Source: Betaproteobacteria bacterium (GTDB lineage Bacteria > Pseudomonadota > Gammaproteobacteria > Burkholderiales > SG8-39). Taken from it: DNA of 64,000 nucleotides. The translations under genes were made by a program, and so were the position numbers. Positions 1 through 8,494 of the stretch are shown piece after piece. Numbering within the stretch: position 1 is the first letter of the stretch; each line of letters begins with the position of its first letter. The notes under the pieces are model-generated. The model made no database searches, had not been told where the DNA came from, and was given only the letters and a program-made list of their open reading frames with translations. The stretch is taken from NCBI GenBank assembly GCA_004297625.1, contig SCTY01000068.1:310001-374000 (forward strand), given 5' to 3'.

Positions 1-727
1 GGATCGCCTCCCGGATCGCCTCGTCGGAGCCCAGCTCCATAAGGATATTCGGCGCGAGCCCATGCCGCGCGAAGAGGCGCAGGATGATCATCCGCGTACC
101 CGACCCCGGCTCGCGCATCAGCAGCGGCTCTCTTGCCAGGCGCGCGAACGGAATATCGTTCTCCCCCGCGAGCGGATGATCGCGGCAAGCCAGCACGACC
201 AGGGGATTCGGCACGGCGGCCTGCGCGACGACTTCCCGCTCGTCGGGCGGCTCGATGAACAGGTAGAGGTCGTCCTCGTGATTACCCAGCCGTTCGATCA
301 GCGCGAGCCGATCGTGGATTTGCAGCGATGCGTGGACAGCGGGATTGCGCTGGGCGAAGGTGCCGAGCAGCCGCGAAGCGAAATGCCGGGCGGCCGAAGG
401 CGCGGCCAACCGAAGATCGCCCGACGCCACGCCGCGCATCGCGGCGAGCGCGCGCTCCATGTCGGAAAGAGCGCGAAACAGCTCGCTGCACCCGGCGTAG
501 AGCCGCTGGCCGGCTTCGGTCAGGTGGATGCGCCTGCCGTCCTGCTCGAAGAGCGCAAGGCCCACCGTATCGCTGAGTTTCTTGATCTGTACCGACGCCG
601 TCGCCTGGGCCATGTGCAGCTCCTCGGCCGCGCGGGTGAAGCTTCCCAGTCGCGCGCTCGCCTCGAACGCGCGCAGTTGCGGCAACGTACCGTGCTTCAG
701 GTAACGTCGGATGTCCGATTGCGGCAT
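1..727 (-). CDS. LysR-type transcriptional regulator (C terminus beyond window)
   Basis: The gene reads leftwards from an ATG at 727 and is still open at base 1, giving 242 codons of a protein that is normally about 300 aa. Residues 15-75 form a LysR winged helix-turn-helix (LPQLRAFEASARLGSFTRAA, then AQATASVQIKKLSD and LFEQDGRRIHLTEAG). The rest is the start of the effector-binding domain. LysR proteins usually act on a divergent neighbour, and here the neighbour across a 389-bp spacer is the P-type ATPase gene at 1117. That spacer contains a 17-bp palindrome, a candidate binding site. The effector is unknown. The HTH region resembles CbbR-like members, but I would not assign a subfamily. 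Confidence 0.9.
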   Translation of the reverse strand, partial: MPQSDIRRYLKHGTLPQLRAFEASARLGSFTRAAEELHMAQATASVQIKKLSDTVGLALFEQDGRRIHLTEAGQRLYAGCSELFRALSDMERALAAMRGVASGDLRLAAPSAARHFASRLLGTFAQRNPAVHASLQIHDRLALIERLGNHEDDLYLFIEPPDEREVVAQAAVPNPLVVLACRDHPLAGENDIPFARLAREPLLMREPGSGTRMIILRLFARHGLAPNILMELGSDEAIREAI

Positions 728-1116
728 GGCGTCGCTCCTCGAGTCGATCCCCAGCTCGAAGCGAAGACCGCGATGGCAAGCGGCCTTCGCCTTTCGGCAA
801 AGGTCTCGCTCACATCGTTTTCAGCGACGCTGGCGCGACCGGGGCGAATGCCCGTGTTGACGATCGCGTCACGACGGCTTTGCGGCCGCCGAAGCTACTC
901 CCCTCTGGAGGGGCTCCTGGCATTGGCCAGGTGGCGAAACATTAATAGCACCTTCACGACCGCGCTTCAAGGCGCTCCATCCATTACGAATCGTAATGTG
1001 AGCATCCAAGGTCTGCGCGAGGCACTCGTTTCCGTAATGGCCGACCTTACGAAGTTCAAATTCTCTTTCCGGGCCGGCGCACCCATAGTTCCCGCATCAC
1101 TAGGCGGGAGGTTCCC
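728..1116. promoter_or_regulatory. Divergent intergenic region between the LysR gene and the P-type ATPase gene
   Basis: This 389-bp stretch holds no convincing gene. It is less GC-rich than its flanks around 935-1075. It contains the palindrome at 982-998 and further TTACG half-sites (CGTAA at 1033-1037, TTACGAA at 1047-1053). The spacing is suitable for promoters in both directions, but I see no clear -35/-10 pair. The ATPase ATG at 1117 is preceded by a GGCGGGAGG purine-rich tract, a plausible ribosome-binding site. Confidence 0.6.
982..998. promoter_or_regulatory. 17-bp perfect palindrome, candidate LysR operator
   Basis: CATTACGAATCGTAATG is symmetric about its central A. It contains the T-N11-A spacing typical of LysR boxes (ATTACGAATCGTAAT). 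Related half-sites recur 50-55 bp downstream (CGTAA 1033-1037; TTACGAA 1047-1053), so there may be a two-site arrangement upstream of the ATPase gene. That the LysR protein at 1-727 binds here is inference from position and symmetry. Confidence 0.55.
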
Positions 1117-4100
1117 ATGCAGGACAAGGAAGCCCATGCGACGTCCATTGAAGCGCTCGTCGACCACCTTCGGACCCACCTCGAGCTCGGTCTGACCGAG
1201 ACCGAAGCGCAGGACCGACTGCGCAAGCTCGGCGCCAACGAGCTGACCGAGCGTCCCCGGCCGGGGTTCCTCGCGCTTCTCTGGGATCAATTCAACAACT
1301 ACCTGGTGATCATCCTCATCGTCGCGGCGGTCATCTCGCTCGCCCTCGGCGAGTGGGTCGACTCGATCGCGATCATGTTCATCGTCGCGCTGAACGCCGT
1401 GGTCGGCGTGATCCAGGAGTCCAAGGCGGAACAAGCGCTCGCGGCTCTCAAGAAAATGGCCGCGCCGAACGCCCAGGTCATCCGCGACGGGCATCCGTTC
1501 ACGGTCCCGGGACGCGAGCTCGTTCCCGGCGACATCGTGCTGCTCGAGGCGGGCAATTACGTGCCGGCCGACCTGCGCCTTGTCTCTATCGCGAACCTGA
1601 AGATCGAGGAAGCTTCGCTCACCGGCGAGTCTCTGCCGGTGGAGAAGCGTGCCGCGGTCGTTCTCGACCGCGAGATCCCGCTCGGCGACCGCAGGAATTG
1701 CGCCTTCATGAGCACCATGGTGACCTACGGCCGCGGCAAGGGGGTGGTCACCGGCACGGGCATGAACACGCAGATCGGCATGATCGCCGAGATGATCCAA
1801 TCCTTCGAGGAGGAGGCCACTCCGCTGCAGCAGAAGCTGCAACACCTGGGCAAGGTCTTGGGCACCGGGGCGCTCGCGATCTGCGCCGTCGTGCTGGTCT
1901 ACGGCCTGTTCCGCGACACGCACCTGAGCGAGGCTTTCAGAACGGGCTTCCTCAGCTACCTGCAGGCCGAGCAGAAGGACATCATCAATCTGTTCATGAC
2001 CGCGGTCAGCCTGGCGATCGCCGCGGTGCCCGAAGGCCTGCCCGCGATAGTCACCATCTGTCTCGCGCTGGGCATGCAGCAGATGATCAAGCGCCATGCG
2101 CTGATCCGCAAGCTTCCGGCCGTCGAAACCCTGGGCTGCGCCACGGTGATCTGCTCGGACAAGACCGGGACGTTGACGCAGAACGAGATGACGGTCGTCC
2201 AGGGATGGACCGCGGGCAAGCGGTTCAAGGTGACCGGCGAGGGATACAACCCGAGCGGCCAGTTCCTCCTCGGGGACCGGCCCTTCGAGACGGCCGGCGA
2301 TCCGGATGCGATGCTGCTCCTGCACGGCGCGGTACTGTGCAACGACGCCATGCTGGACCGGAAAACCGACGAAGCCGGACGGCAATCGTGGCAGGTGGTG
2401 GGCGATCCCACGGAAGGCGCCATGACCGTGGTCGCGATGAAAGCCGGCTTCCAGCGCATCGAGCTGGAAAAGACGTTCCCGCGGGTGCAGGAAATTCCGT
2501 TCGATTCCGACCGCAAGCGAATGACCACCATTCACAGCGCCGCCGGAGTGGCCGGCTATCCGCCGACCTTCGCCTTCGTCAAAGGAGCGCCCGACGTCGT
2601 TCTCGACCTCTGCTCGCACATCCAGCAGGACGGGCAGGCGGTTGCGCTCATGCCGGACAAGCGCCGTCATGTGCTCGATCAGAACCAGGACCTCGCGAGC
2701 CAGGCGCTGCGCGTGCTGGGCGTGGCCTACCGCCCGCTGCCCGCCGTGCCCGAGATCTGCACTCCCGAGATCGTCGAAAAGGAGCTCACTTTCGTCGGGC
2801 TGCTCGGGATGATCGACCCGGCGCGGCCGGAGGTCATCGACGCCGTCAGAGTCGCGAGCGGCGCCGGGCTGAGGAGCGTGATGGTCACCGGCGATCACAA
2901 GGACACCGCCGAGGCGATCGCGCGCGAGATCGGCGTCCTCACTCCCGGCGGCATCGTCCTCACCGGCCCGGAGATCGAGCGCCTGAGCGACGCCGACCTC
3001 GCGGCGAAAACCGAGCACCTGCAAGTGTGCTGCCGCGTGTCGCCCCAGCACAAGACGAGGATCGTCGACGCGATGAAGAGCCGCGGGCACGTCGTCGCCA
3101 TGACCGGCGACGGCGTGAACGACGCGCCGGCCCTGAAGCGCGCCAACATCGGCGTCGCCATGGGCATCACCGGAACCGACGTGTCGAAGCAGACCGCCGA
3201 CATGGTGCTCACCGACGACAACTTCGCGAGCATCGTCGCGGCGATCGAGCAGGGCCGGATCATCTATTCCAACATCCGCAAGTTCGTCTACTTCCTGCTC
3301 GCCTGCAACGTGGGCGAGATCCTCACCATCTTCGGCGCGATGGTGCTCGGCATGCCGATTCCGCTGCGCCCGGTCCAGCTGCTCTGGCTGAATCTCGTCA
3401 GCGACGGGGCGCCGGCGCTCGCCCTCGGCATGGAGAAAGGCGACCGCGACATCATGAAGCAGCCCCCGCGCCCGCCGAAGGAGCCGGTGATCAATCGCGA
3501 CATGGCGATCGGCATCGGCGTGGTGGCGCTGGTCGATACGCTCGCAATCCTCGCGGTCTTCTGGCTCGGCCTGCAGCGCTACCCCGGGCACCTCGAGGCC
3601 GCGCAGACGATCGCCTTCGTGACGCTCTGCGTTTCGGAGCTGGTGCGCGCCTTCGCGGCACGCTCGGAATACAGCTCGGTGTTCTCCATCGGCGTGTTCT
3701 CGAACCGCTGGATGGTATGGGCGGTCGGCGCCTCGCTCGTGCTGGTGCTGATGGTCGTCTACGTTCCGTTCCTCCAGCCGTTCTTCGACACGGTGCCCCT
3801 CACGCTGGACGACTGGCTGATGATGCTGCCGTTCTTCCTCGCCTCGGCGATCGCGATGGAATTGCTCAAGGTCTACTTCCGCCGGCGCTCGGTCGCGGCC
3901 GCCCCGTCGACACCGGCGGCTGTGGAAACTACAGGAGGCAACATGCTGAAGGTGCTACTTCCCGTCGACGGCTCGCGCAACTGCGAGCTTGCGGCGAGGC
4001 GTGTCGTCAAGGAGTTCATGAACAACACCGCGCTCGAGATTCATCTGCTCAACGTGCAGCCGCCGTTCAGCAGCTACGTCGCGCGCTTCGTGAGCAGGAA

Positions 4101-4452
4101 GAATCTGCAGGAGTACCACCGCGATCAGGCCGAAAAGGCGCTGCGGCCGGTACGGCAGCTGCTAGACGGCCTCGGCGTCCCGTACGCCGCGCACGCGGAG
4201 CTCGGCAACCGGGCGGAATGCATCAGCGCCGCGGCGCGCCGGCTGCATTGCGACCATATCGTGATGAGCTCGGCGCGGAAGAACTCGCTGACGCGGCTGG
4301 TCGAAAACTCGACGACCAACCGGGTGCTCGAGCTGACGTCGGTGCCGGTCGAAGTGATCGCGGGCGATGCGGTGTCGCCCTGGGAGCGCTACGGCATCCC
4401 GGCCGGGCTCGGCGCGCTGCTGGCGCTCCTGCTGGCGATCACTGCCGACTGA
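1117..4452 (+). CDS. P-type cation ATPase (Ca2+/PMR1-like) with C-terminal UspA domain
   Basis: A 1111-aa ion-pumping ATPase of the inner membrane. In order: N-terminal cation-ATPase domain, first membrane hairpin, actuator loop TGES (T169), membrane segment with PEGLPA, phosphorylation motif DKTGTLT (D348), nucleotide domain, TGDGVNDAP (T663) and a C-terminal membrane bundle including NLVSDGAPALALG. This order is that of SERCA/PMR1-type Ca2+ or Mn2+ pumps (type II), not KdpB. From M943 a universal-stress domain (MLKVLLPVDGSRN) follows, with a last hydrophobic helix at the very C terminus. An AGGAGG sequence at 3933-3938 stands 4 nt before the in-frame ATG at 3943, so the stress domain may also be made separately or may be a recent in-frame fusion. 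The ion is not determined by sequence. Confidence 0.9.
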   Translation: MQDKEAHATSIEALVDHLRTHLELGLTETEAQDRLRKLGANELTERPRPGFLALLWDQFNNYLVIILIVAAVISLALGEWVDSIAIMFIVALNAVVGVIQESKAEQALAALKKMAAPNAQVIRDGHPFTVPGRELVPGDIVLLEAGNYVPADLRLVSIANLKIEEASLTGESLPVEKRAAVVLDREIPLGDRRNCAFMSTMVTYGRGKGVVTGTGMNTQIGMIAEMIQSFEEEATPLQQKLQHLGKVLGTGALAICAVVLVYGLFRDTHLSEAFRTGFLSYLQAEQKDIINLFMTAVSLAIAAVPEGLPAIVTICLALGMQQMIKRHALIRKLPAVETLGCATVICSDKTGTLTQNEMTVVQGWTAGKRFKVTGEGYNPSGQFLLGDRPFETAGDPDAMLLLHGAVLCNDAMLDRKTDEAGRQSWQVVGDPTEGAMTVVAMKAGFQRIELEKTFPRVQEIPFDSDRKRMTTIHSAAGVAGYPPTFAFVKGAPDVVLDLCSHIQQDGQAVALMPDKRRHVLDQNQDLASQALRVLGVAYRPLPAVPEICTPEIVEKELTFVGLLGMIDPARPEVIDAVRVASGAGLRSVMVTGDHKDTAEAIAREIGVLTPGGIVLTGPEIERLSDADLAAKTEHLQVCCRVSPQHKTRIVDAMKSRGHVVAMTGDGVNDAPALKRANIGVAMGITGTDVSKQTADMVLTDDNFASIVAAIEQGRIIYSNIRKFVYFLLACNVGEILTIFGAMVLGMPIPLRPVQLLWLNLVSDGAPALALGMEKGDRDIMKQPPRPPKEPVINRDMAIGIGVVALVDTLAILAVFWLGLQRYPGHLEAAQTIAFVTLCVSELVRAFAARSEYSSVFSIGVFSNRWMVWAVGASLVLVLMVVYVPFLQPFFDTVPLTLDDWLMMLPFFLASAIAMELLKVYFRRRSVAAAPSTPAAVETTGGNMLKVLLPVDGSRNCELAARRVVKEFMNNTALEIHLLNVQPPFSSYVARFVSRKNLQEYHRDQAEKALRPVRQLLDGLGVPYAAHAELGNRAECISAAARRLHCDHIVMSSARKNSLTRLVENSTTNRVLELTSVPVEVIAGDAVSPWERYGIPAGLGALLALLLAITAD
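3933..3945 (+). promoter_or_regulatory. Internal Shine-Dalgarno and ATG inside the ATPase-Usp gene
   Basis: AGGAGG at 3933-3938 followed by CAAC and ATG at 3943, in the reading frame of the ATPase and exactly at the first residue of the universal-stress domain. Ribosomes could start here and make a stand-alone Usp-like protein of about 169 aa. The 4-nt spacing is a little short. Confidence 0.5.
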
Positions 4453-4467
4453 TTGCTCGCCGCCGCG

Positions 4468-6369
4468 CTAGATCTCTACGCGCGTGCCCAGCTCGATGAC
4501 GCGGTTGGTGGGGATGTTGAAGAAGTCGGTAATGTTCCCGGCATTGCGCGCCATTGCGGCGAACAGCCGGTCGCGCCAGGCGGCCATGCCCTCGCCTCCC
4601 GCTCCAGGCACGATCTTGTCGCGCGACAGGAAGAACGAGGTCTCCATGGGCTCGAGCTCGAGGCCCAGCGCCCCGCACAGCTCGAGCGCTTGCGGGATGT
4701 CGGGTCGGTTCATGAAGCCGTAGCGAATGCGCACGCGCCAGCACTCGTGGCCGAGGCGCTCGCAGTGCACGCGCTCCTCGAACGGGACCCACGACACGTC
4801 GCGGAATTCCACGGTGAGGAATACCATCCGCTCGTGAAATACCTTGTAGTGCTTCAGGCTGTGCAGCAGCGCGTGCGGCGTCGCATCCGGCGTCGCGGTG
4901 AGGAAAACCGCAGTTCCCGGAACCCGCATGATCGGCTCTCGCGACACCGAGTCCAGGAACGGCTGAAGCGGTACGGTCGAGTCGCGCAGCCGTTCGAACA
5001 AGAGGACGCGTCCGCGATGCCAGGTCGTCATGACGGTGAACACTGCGGCTCCGAGGACGAGGGGAAACCACCCGCCGTCATGAATCTTGAGCAGCGCCGC
5101 GGCAAACAGGGTTGAATCGATCAGCATGAAAAACCCGGTGGCGAGAAGGCACAGCCACAGCGGATAGCGCCAACCGTAGCGGATGACGAAGAACGTGAGA
5201 AAAGTCGTCACCAGCATCGTGCCCATCACGGCCACGCCGTAGGCCGAAGCGAGCCTGGTGGAGGAGCCGAAGCCGACGACTGCTGCGGCGACGACGACGA
5301 GAAGGGTCCAGTTCGCCGCCGGTATGTAGATTTGCCCGAACGTCGCCGCCGATGTGTGCCGGATGTTCATGCGCGGCAGATAGCCGAGCTGGATGGCCTG
5401 CAGCGTGATCGAGTACGCGCCCGAGATCGTCGCTTGCGACGCGATGACGGTCGCCGCGGTGGCAAGGCCCACCATCGGATACAGCGCCCACGATGGATAG
5501 GAAAGGTAGAAAGGATTTTCAAGCGCCTTCGGGTTCGCGATGAGCAGCGCGCCCTGGCCGAAATAGTTGAGGACCAGCGCCGGCGCCACCAGCCCGAACC
5601 AGGCGAGGCGGACCGCCTTCTTCCCGAAATGGCCCATGTCGGCGTACAGCGCTTCGGCGCCGGTGATCGCGAGCAGCACGGAACCCAGGACAACGAACGA
5701 AGCAAAGCCGTGTCCGGTCATGAAACCCAGCGCATGCACCGGATTCAGCGCAACCAGGATCTGCGGATTGTTCGCGATGTTCCAGACCCCGGCCGCGGCG
5801 AGCGAGCCGAACCACACAGCGCAGACCGGCCCGAACAGCAACCCGACGACCCCGGTGCCGTGCCTCTGGATCAGAAACAGGCCTGCCAGGATGCCGGTGG
5901 CGAGCGGCACGATGTACGGCTTGAACGCGGAAGTACCGACTTCAAGACCCTCGACCGCCGACAGCACGGAGATGGCCGGTGTCAATACCGCATCCCCGTA
6001 GAAAAGCGATGCGCCGAATACGCCGAGCGCAAGAAGCGGGCCGGTCCATTGCGGATGCTTCCTCACGGAAGAGCTCGCCAGCGCGAGCAAGGCCATGATC
6101 CCGCCCTCGCCGCGGTTGTCGGCCCGAAGCACCAGCGTCACGTACTTGAGCGTTACCACGATCGTCAGCATCCAGAACAAGGTGGAGAGCCCACCGACGA
6201 TGTTGTCGGGCGTAAGAGGGATGCCATGCTCGGGATTGAAGGTTTCCTTCACGGCGTACAGCGGACTGGTGCCGATATCTCCGTACACGACGCCCAAAGC
6301 AAGCAGAGTGAGCGCGGCGGTGGACTGTTTTGGCGCAAACACGGGGCGCAGAGCGTAACGCCCAGCCAT
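4468..6369 (-). CDS. kup: Kup-family potassium uptake protein
   Basis: A 633-aa K+:H+ symporter of the inner membrane. The N terminus has the family hallmark GVVYGDIGTSPLYAVKE near residue 30, followed by about 12 membrane helices to residue 450 and a cytoplasmic C-terminal domain ending near FFNIPTNRVIELGTRVEI. Length is normal for Kup/TrkD (about 620-630 aa). The ATG at 6369 is chosen because the conserved region begins soon after it. The gene converges on the ATPase gene (15 bp apart) and diverges from the KdpD-type kinase gene, so potassium uptake and a potassium-type sensor lie side by side. Confidence 0.95.
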   Translation of the reverse strand: MAGRYALRPVFAPKQSTAALTLLALGVVYGDIGTSPLYAVKETFNPEHGIPLTPDNIVGGLSTLFWMLTIVVTLKYVTLVLRADNRGEGGIMALLALASSSVRKHPQWTGPLLALGVFGASLFYGDAVLTPAISVLSAVEGLEVGTSAFKPYIVPLATGILAGLFLIQRHGTGVVGLLFGPVCAVWFGSLAAAGVWNIANNPQILVALNPVHALGFMTGHGFASFVVLGSVLLAITGAEALYADMGHFGKKAVRLAWFGLVAPALVLNYFGQGALLIANPKALENPFYLSYPSWALYPMVGLATAATVIASQATISGAYSITLQAIQLGYLPRMNIRHTSAATFGQIYIPAANWTLLVVVAAAVVGFGSSTRLASAYGVAVMGTMLVTTFLTFFVIRYGWRYPLWLCLLATGFFMLIDSTLFAAALLKIHDGGWFPLVLGAAVFTVMTTWHRGRVLLFERLRDSTVPLQPFLDSVSREPIMRVPGTAVFLTATPDATPHALLHSLKHYKVFHERMVFLTVEFRDVSWVPFEERVHCERLGHECWRVRIRYGFMNRPDIPQALELCGALGLELEPMETSFFLSRDKIVPGAGGEGMAAWRDRLFAAMARNAGNITDFFNIPTNRVIELGTRVEI

Positions 6370-6437
6370 CGTGCTGCCACGCGCGGGAGCGTTTTTTTAC
6401 GGGTTCTTTACGGCGGCGCTGCTTTAGACTGCGCCGC

Positions 6438-7496
6438 ATGCGCGGCTATGCGTGGGCGGCCGCCGCGGCCACGATCGGCACGCTGCTCGGGCTCGCGATG
6501 ACCCCGCACCTCGAGCTGGTGAACATCGCGATGGTTTACCTGTTCGCCGTGGTCCTCGTCGCGCTGCGCTTCGGGCGCGGCCCGGTGATCGCCACCTCGG
6601 TGCTGTGCACGGCGGCCTTCGATTTCTTCTTTGTACCGCCGCACGGGACGTTTACCGTGGAGGACCCGCAATACCTGCTCACCTTCGTCATGATGCTGGC
6701 GGTCGGCCTCATCGTCTCGCATCTCACCATGAGCGTGCGGCTCCAGGCGAAGGCGCAGGCGCACCTTGCCCTCGAAGCCGAGACCGAGCGCATACGCAAT
6801 GCGCTTCTCAGCTCGATCTCGCACGATCTGCGCACGCCTCTTTCGGTCATCGCGGGGGCGTCGTCCAGCCTTGCCGAGCGCGGCGAGCGGCTGAGCGACG
6901 GGGAACGCCGCGCGCTCGCGCAAAGCGTCTTCCAGCAGTCGCGCGAGATGTCCGACCTGGTAGACAAGGTCCTGCAGATGACGCGGCTTGAAAGCGGCTC
7001 TATCGTGCTGGCGCGCGACTGGGGCTCGATCGGCGAGATCGCCGGAGCGGTGCTGCGCCGGCTGGCGCACCGACTCTCCGATCACATGGTCATGGTGGAT
7101 TTCCCCAACGATCTTCCGCTCGTGCGCGTGGACGCGGCACTGATCGAGCAGGTCCTCGGCAACCTGCTGGACAATGCCGCCAGGCATACGCCGCCGAAAA
7201 CCCTGGTGCGCCTTCGCGCCGAGAAGAGCGGCGGCGAGCTCGTCGTATCGGTGGAGGACTTTGGACCCGGCTTGGCGGAGGGGGAGACGGACAAGCTGTT
7301 CACCAAATTCCACCGTGGCGCGGCCGAGCGCGCGGGCGGCGTCGGGCTGGGGCTCGCCATTTGCCGCGCCATCGTGGGGCTGCATCAGGGGCGGATCTGG
7401 GCGGAGCAGCTGCCGGGAGGCGGGACGGCGTTTCGCTTTACCCTGCCGCTGGAGCCCGAGCCGCGCGTGCCCGTCGAATCAGCGGCGCCTGGCTAA
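6438..7496 (+). CDS. KdpD-type sensor histidine kinase lacking the N-terminal KdpD and Usp domains
   Basis: A 352-aa membrane kinase corresponding to the C-terminal half of KdpD (full KdpD is about 890 aa). Residues 5-95 form the four-helix DUF4118 membrane unit, including the FFFVPPHGTFTV loop. Then come a HisKA domain with the H-box SISHDLRTPLSVI and a HATPase domain with N-box NLLDNAARHT, DFGPGL and GVGLGLAIC. The cytoplasmic KdpD input and Usp domains are absent, and no kdpABC is nearby. The ATG at 6438 is chosen over an upstream extension because the membrane domain starts directly after it. It is adjacent to, and directly upstream of, the response regulator gene, with which it should form a phosphorelay. 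Its signal is unknown. Confidence 0.88.
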   Translation: MRGYAWAAAAATIGTLLGLAMTPHLELVNIAMVYLFAVVLVALRFGRGPVIATSVLCTAAFDFFFVPPHGTFTVEDPQYLLTFVMMLAVGLIVSHLTMSVRLQAKAQAHLALEAETERIRNALLSSISHDLRTPLSVIAGASSSLAERGERLSDGERRALAQSVFQQSREMSDLVDKVLQMTRLESGSIVLARDWGSIGEIAGAVLRRLAHRLSDHMVMVDFPNDLPLVRVDAALIEQVLGNLLDNAARHTPPKTLVRLRAEKSGGELVVSVEDFGPGLAEGETDKLFTKFHRGAAERAGGVGLGLAICRAIVGLHQGRIWAEQLPGGGTAFRFTLPLEPEPRVPVESAAPG

Positions 7497-8195
7497 GTGA
7501 CCGAGCCGCGCCCTACCGTCCTCGTCATCGAGGACCAGCCCGAGATCCGGCAATTCCTCCGCTCATCGCTCGGCGCTGAAGGCTATCGGATCGTGGAATC
7601 GCCGAACGCGCGCCGCGGCACGATCGACGCCGGAATGCACAAGCCTGACCTCGCGATCGTCGATCTCGGGCTGCCGGATTTCGACGGCGTGGAAGTCATT
7701 CGCCGCATCCGCGAGTGGTCCCACATCCCCATCATCGTGCTCTCCGCCCGGATCCAGGAGCGCTCCAAGATCGACGCGCTGGATGCCGGGGCGGACGACT
7801 ACATCACCAAGCCATTCGGCGTGGGCGAACTGCTGGCGCGCGTCCGGGTCGCGCTGCGGCACGCGACGCGCTCGGCGAGCGGCAGCAAGGTGATCATCCT
7901 GGGCCCCACGGCGGTCGATCTGGAGAAGCGGCGCGCGACCCGTGACGGAAATGAAATCCGTCTCACGCCGATCGAGCTCAAGCTGCTGACGTGCCTCGCG
8001 CAGCATCTCGACATGGTCGTCACTCATCGACAGCTTCTGCGTGAAGTATGGGGCCCGTCTCACGAGGAGCAGACTCACTACCTCAGGATCTACATGAGGC
8101 AGCTGCGCGAGAAGCTCGAAACCGATCCCGTGCAGCCGAAACACTTACTGACCGAGACCGGCGTCGGCTATCGGCTCGTGGCCGACGAAGGCTAG
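7497..8195 (+). CDS. KdpE-type OmpR/PhoB response regulator
   Basis: A 232-aa DNA-binding response regulator. The receiver domain occupies residues 7-120, with acidic pocket E12/D13, phosphoacceptor D56 (VDLGLPDFDG) and the conserved Lys in ITKPFG. The winged-helix effector domain follows to the end, with LTPIELKLLTCLAQH and YLRIYMRQLREKLE, typical of KdpE. It starts at a GTG directly abutting the kinase stop codon, so the pair is co-translated. With no kdp operon in view, the obvious nearby candidate target is kup across the divergent promoter; this is inference. Confidence 0.9.
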   Translation: MTEPRPTVLVIEDQPEIRQFLRSSLGAEGYRIVESPNARRGTIDAGMHKPDLAIVDLGLPDFDGVEVIRRIREWSHIPIIVLSARIQERSKIDALDAGADDYITKPFGVGELLARVRVALRHATRSASGSKVIILGPTAVDLEKRRATRDGNEIRLTPIELKLLTCLAQHLDMVVTHRQLLREVWGPSHEEQTHYLRIYMRQLREKLETDPVQPKHLLTETGVGYRLVADEG

Positions 8196-8206
8196 CGCCG
8201 GCCGGA

Positions 8207-8422
8207 CTAATTCAGCGCGCAGGAACCCGGGCCGCCCGGATGACCGCAGGCGCCGCAAGGTGCCGGAGCAGCCGGAGCCTCGGCCTTCTGCGCAGCGAAC
8301 ACCGAGAGCTTCTTGTCGAGCTCGGGACTTCCGCAGCTGGCGCAGCTCGGCGTGTCGGAGGCGCGGACCAGCGTCTCGAACTCGTGGCCGCAGGCGCGGC
8401 AGGCATATTCGAAGATTGGCAT
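8207..8422 (-). CDS. FmdB-family zinc-ribbon protein
   Basis: A 71-aa small protein beginning MPIFEYACRACGHEFE. It has two CxxC knuckles (CRAC at about residues 8-11, CASC near 28-31) that form the FmdB/CxxC_CxxC regulatory-type zinc ribbon. The tail is Ala/Pro/Gly-rich with two further cysteine pairs. In some bacteria FmdB-like proteins accompany formate or amide metabolism genes. Here a formate-dehydrogenase-like remnant and a formate channel lie directly beside it, but its role is undefined. The second of two tandem ATGs is taken as start because family members begin MPIFEY. Confidence 0.85.
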   Translation of the reverse strand: MPIFEYACRACGHEFETLVRASDTPSCASCGSPELDKKLSVFAAQKAEAPAAPAPCGACGHPGGPGSCALN

Positions 8423-8494
8423 CACGCGATTCTACCGCGACCGGGGATTGAGTTACGTCAACACGCCCGGCTGCTGGGGTGTGAGACTCGCGAA

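Noticed and set aside
967..3591. An 874-codon open frame antisense to the P-type ATPase gene
   Set aside because: It is a mirror of strongly GC-biased codons; the plus strand encodes a complete ATPase with all motifs, and the antisense translation is low-complexity (Arg/Asp/Val/His-rich) with no family features.
1117..4452. Identification of the ATPase as KdpB because of kup and KdpDE neighbours
   Set aside because: It is far longer than KdpB, has the type II PEGLPA and NLVSDGAPAL membrane motifs, and kdpA and kdpC are absent.
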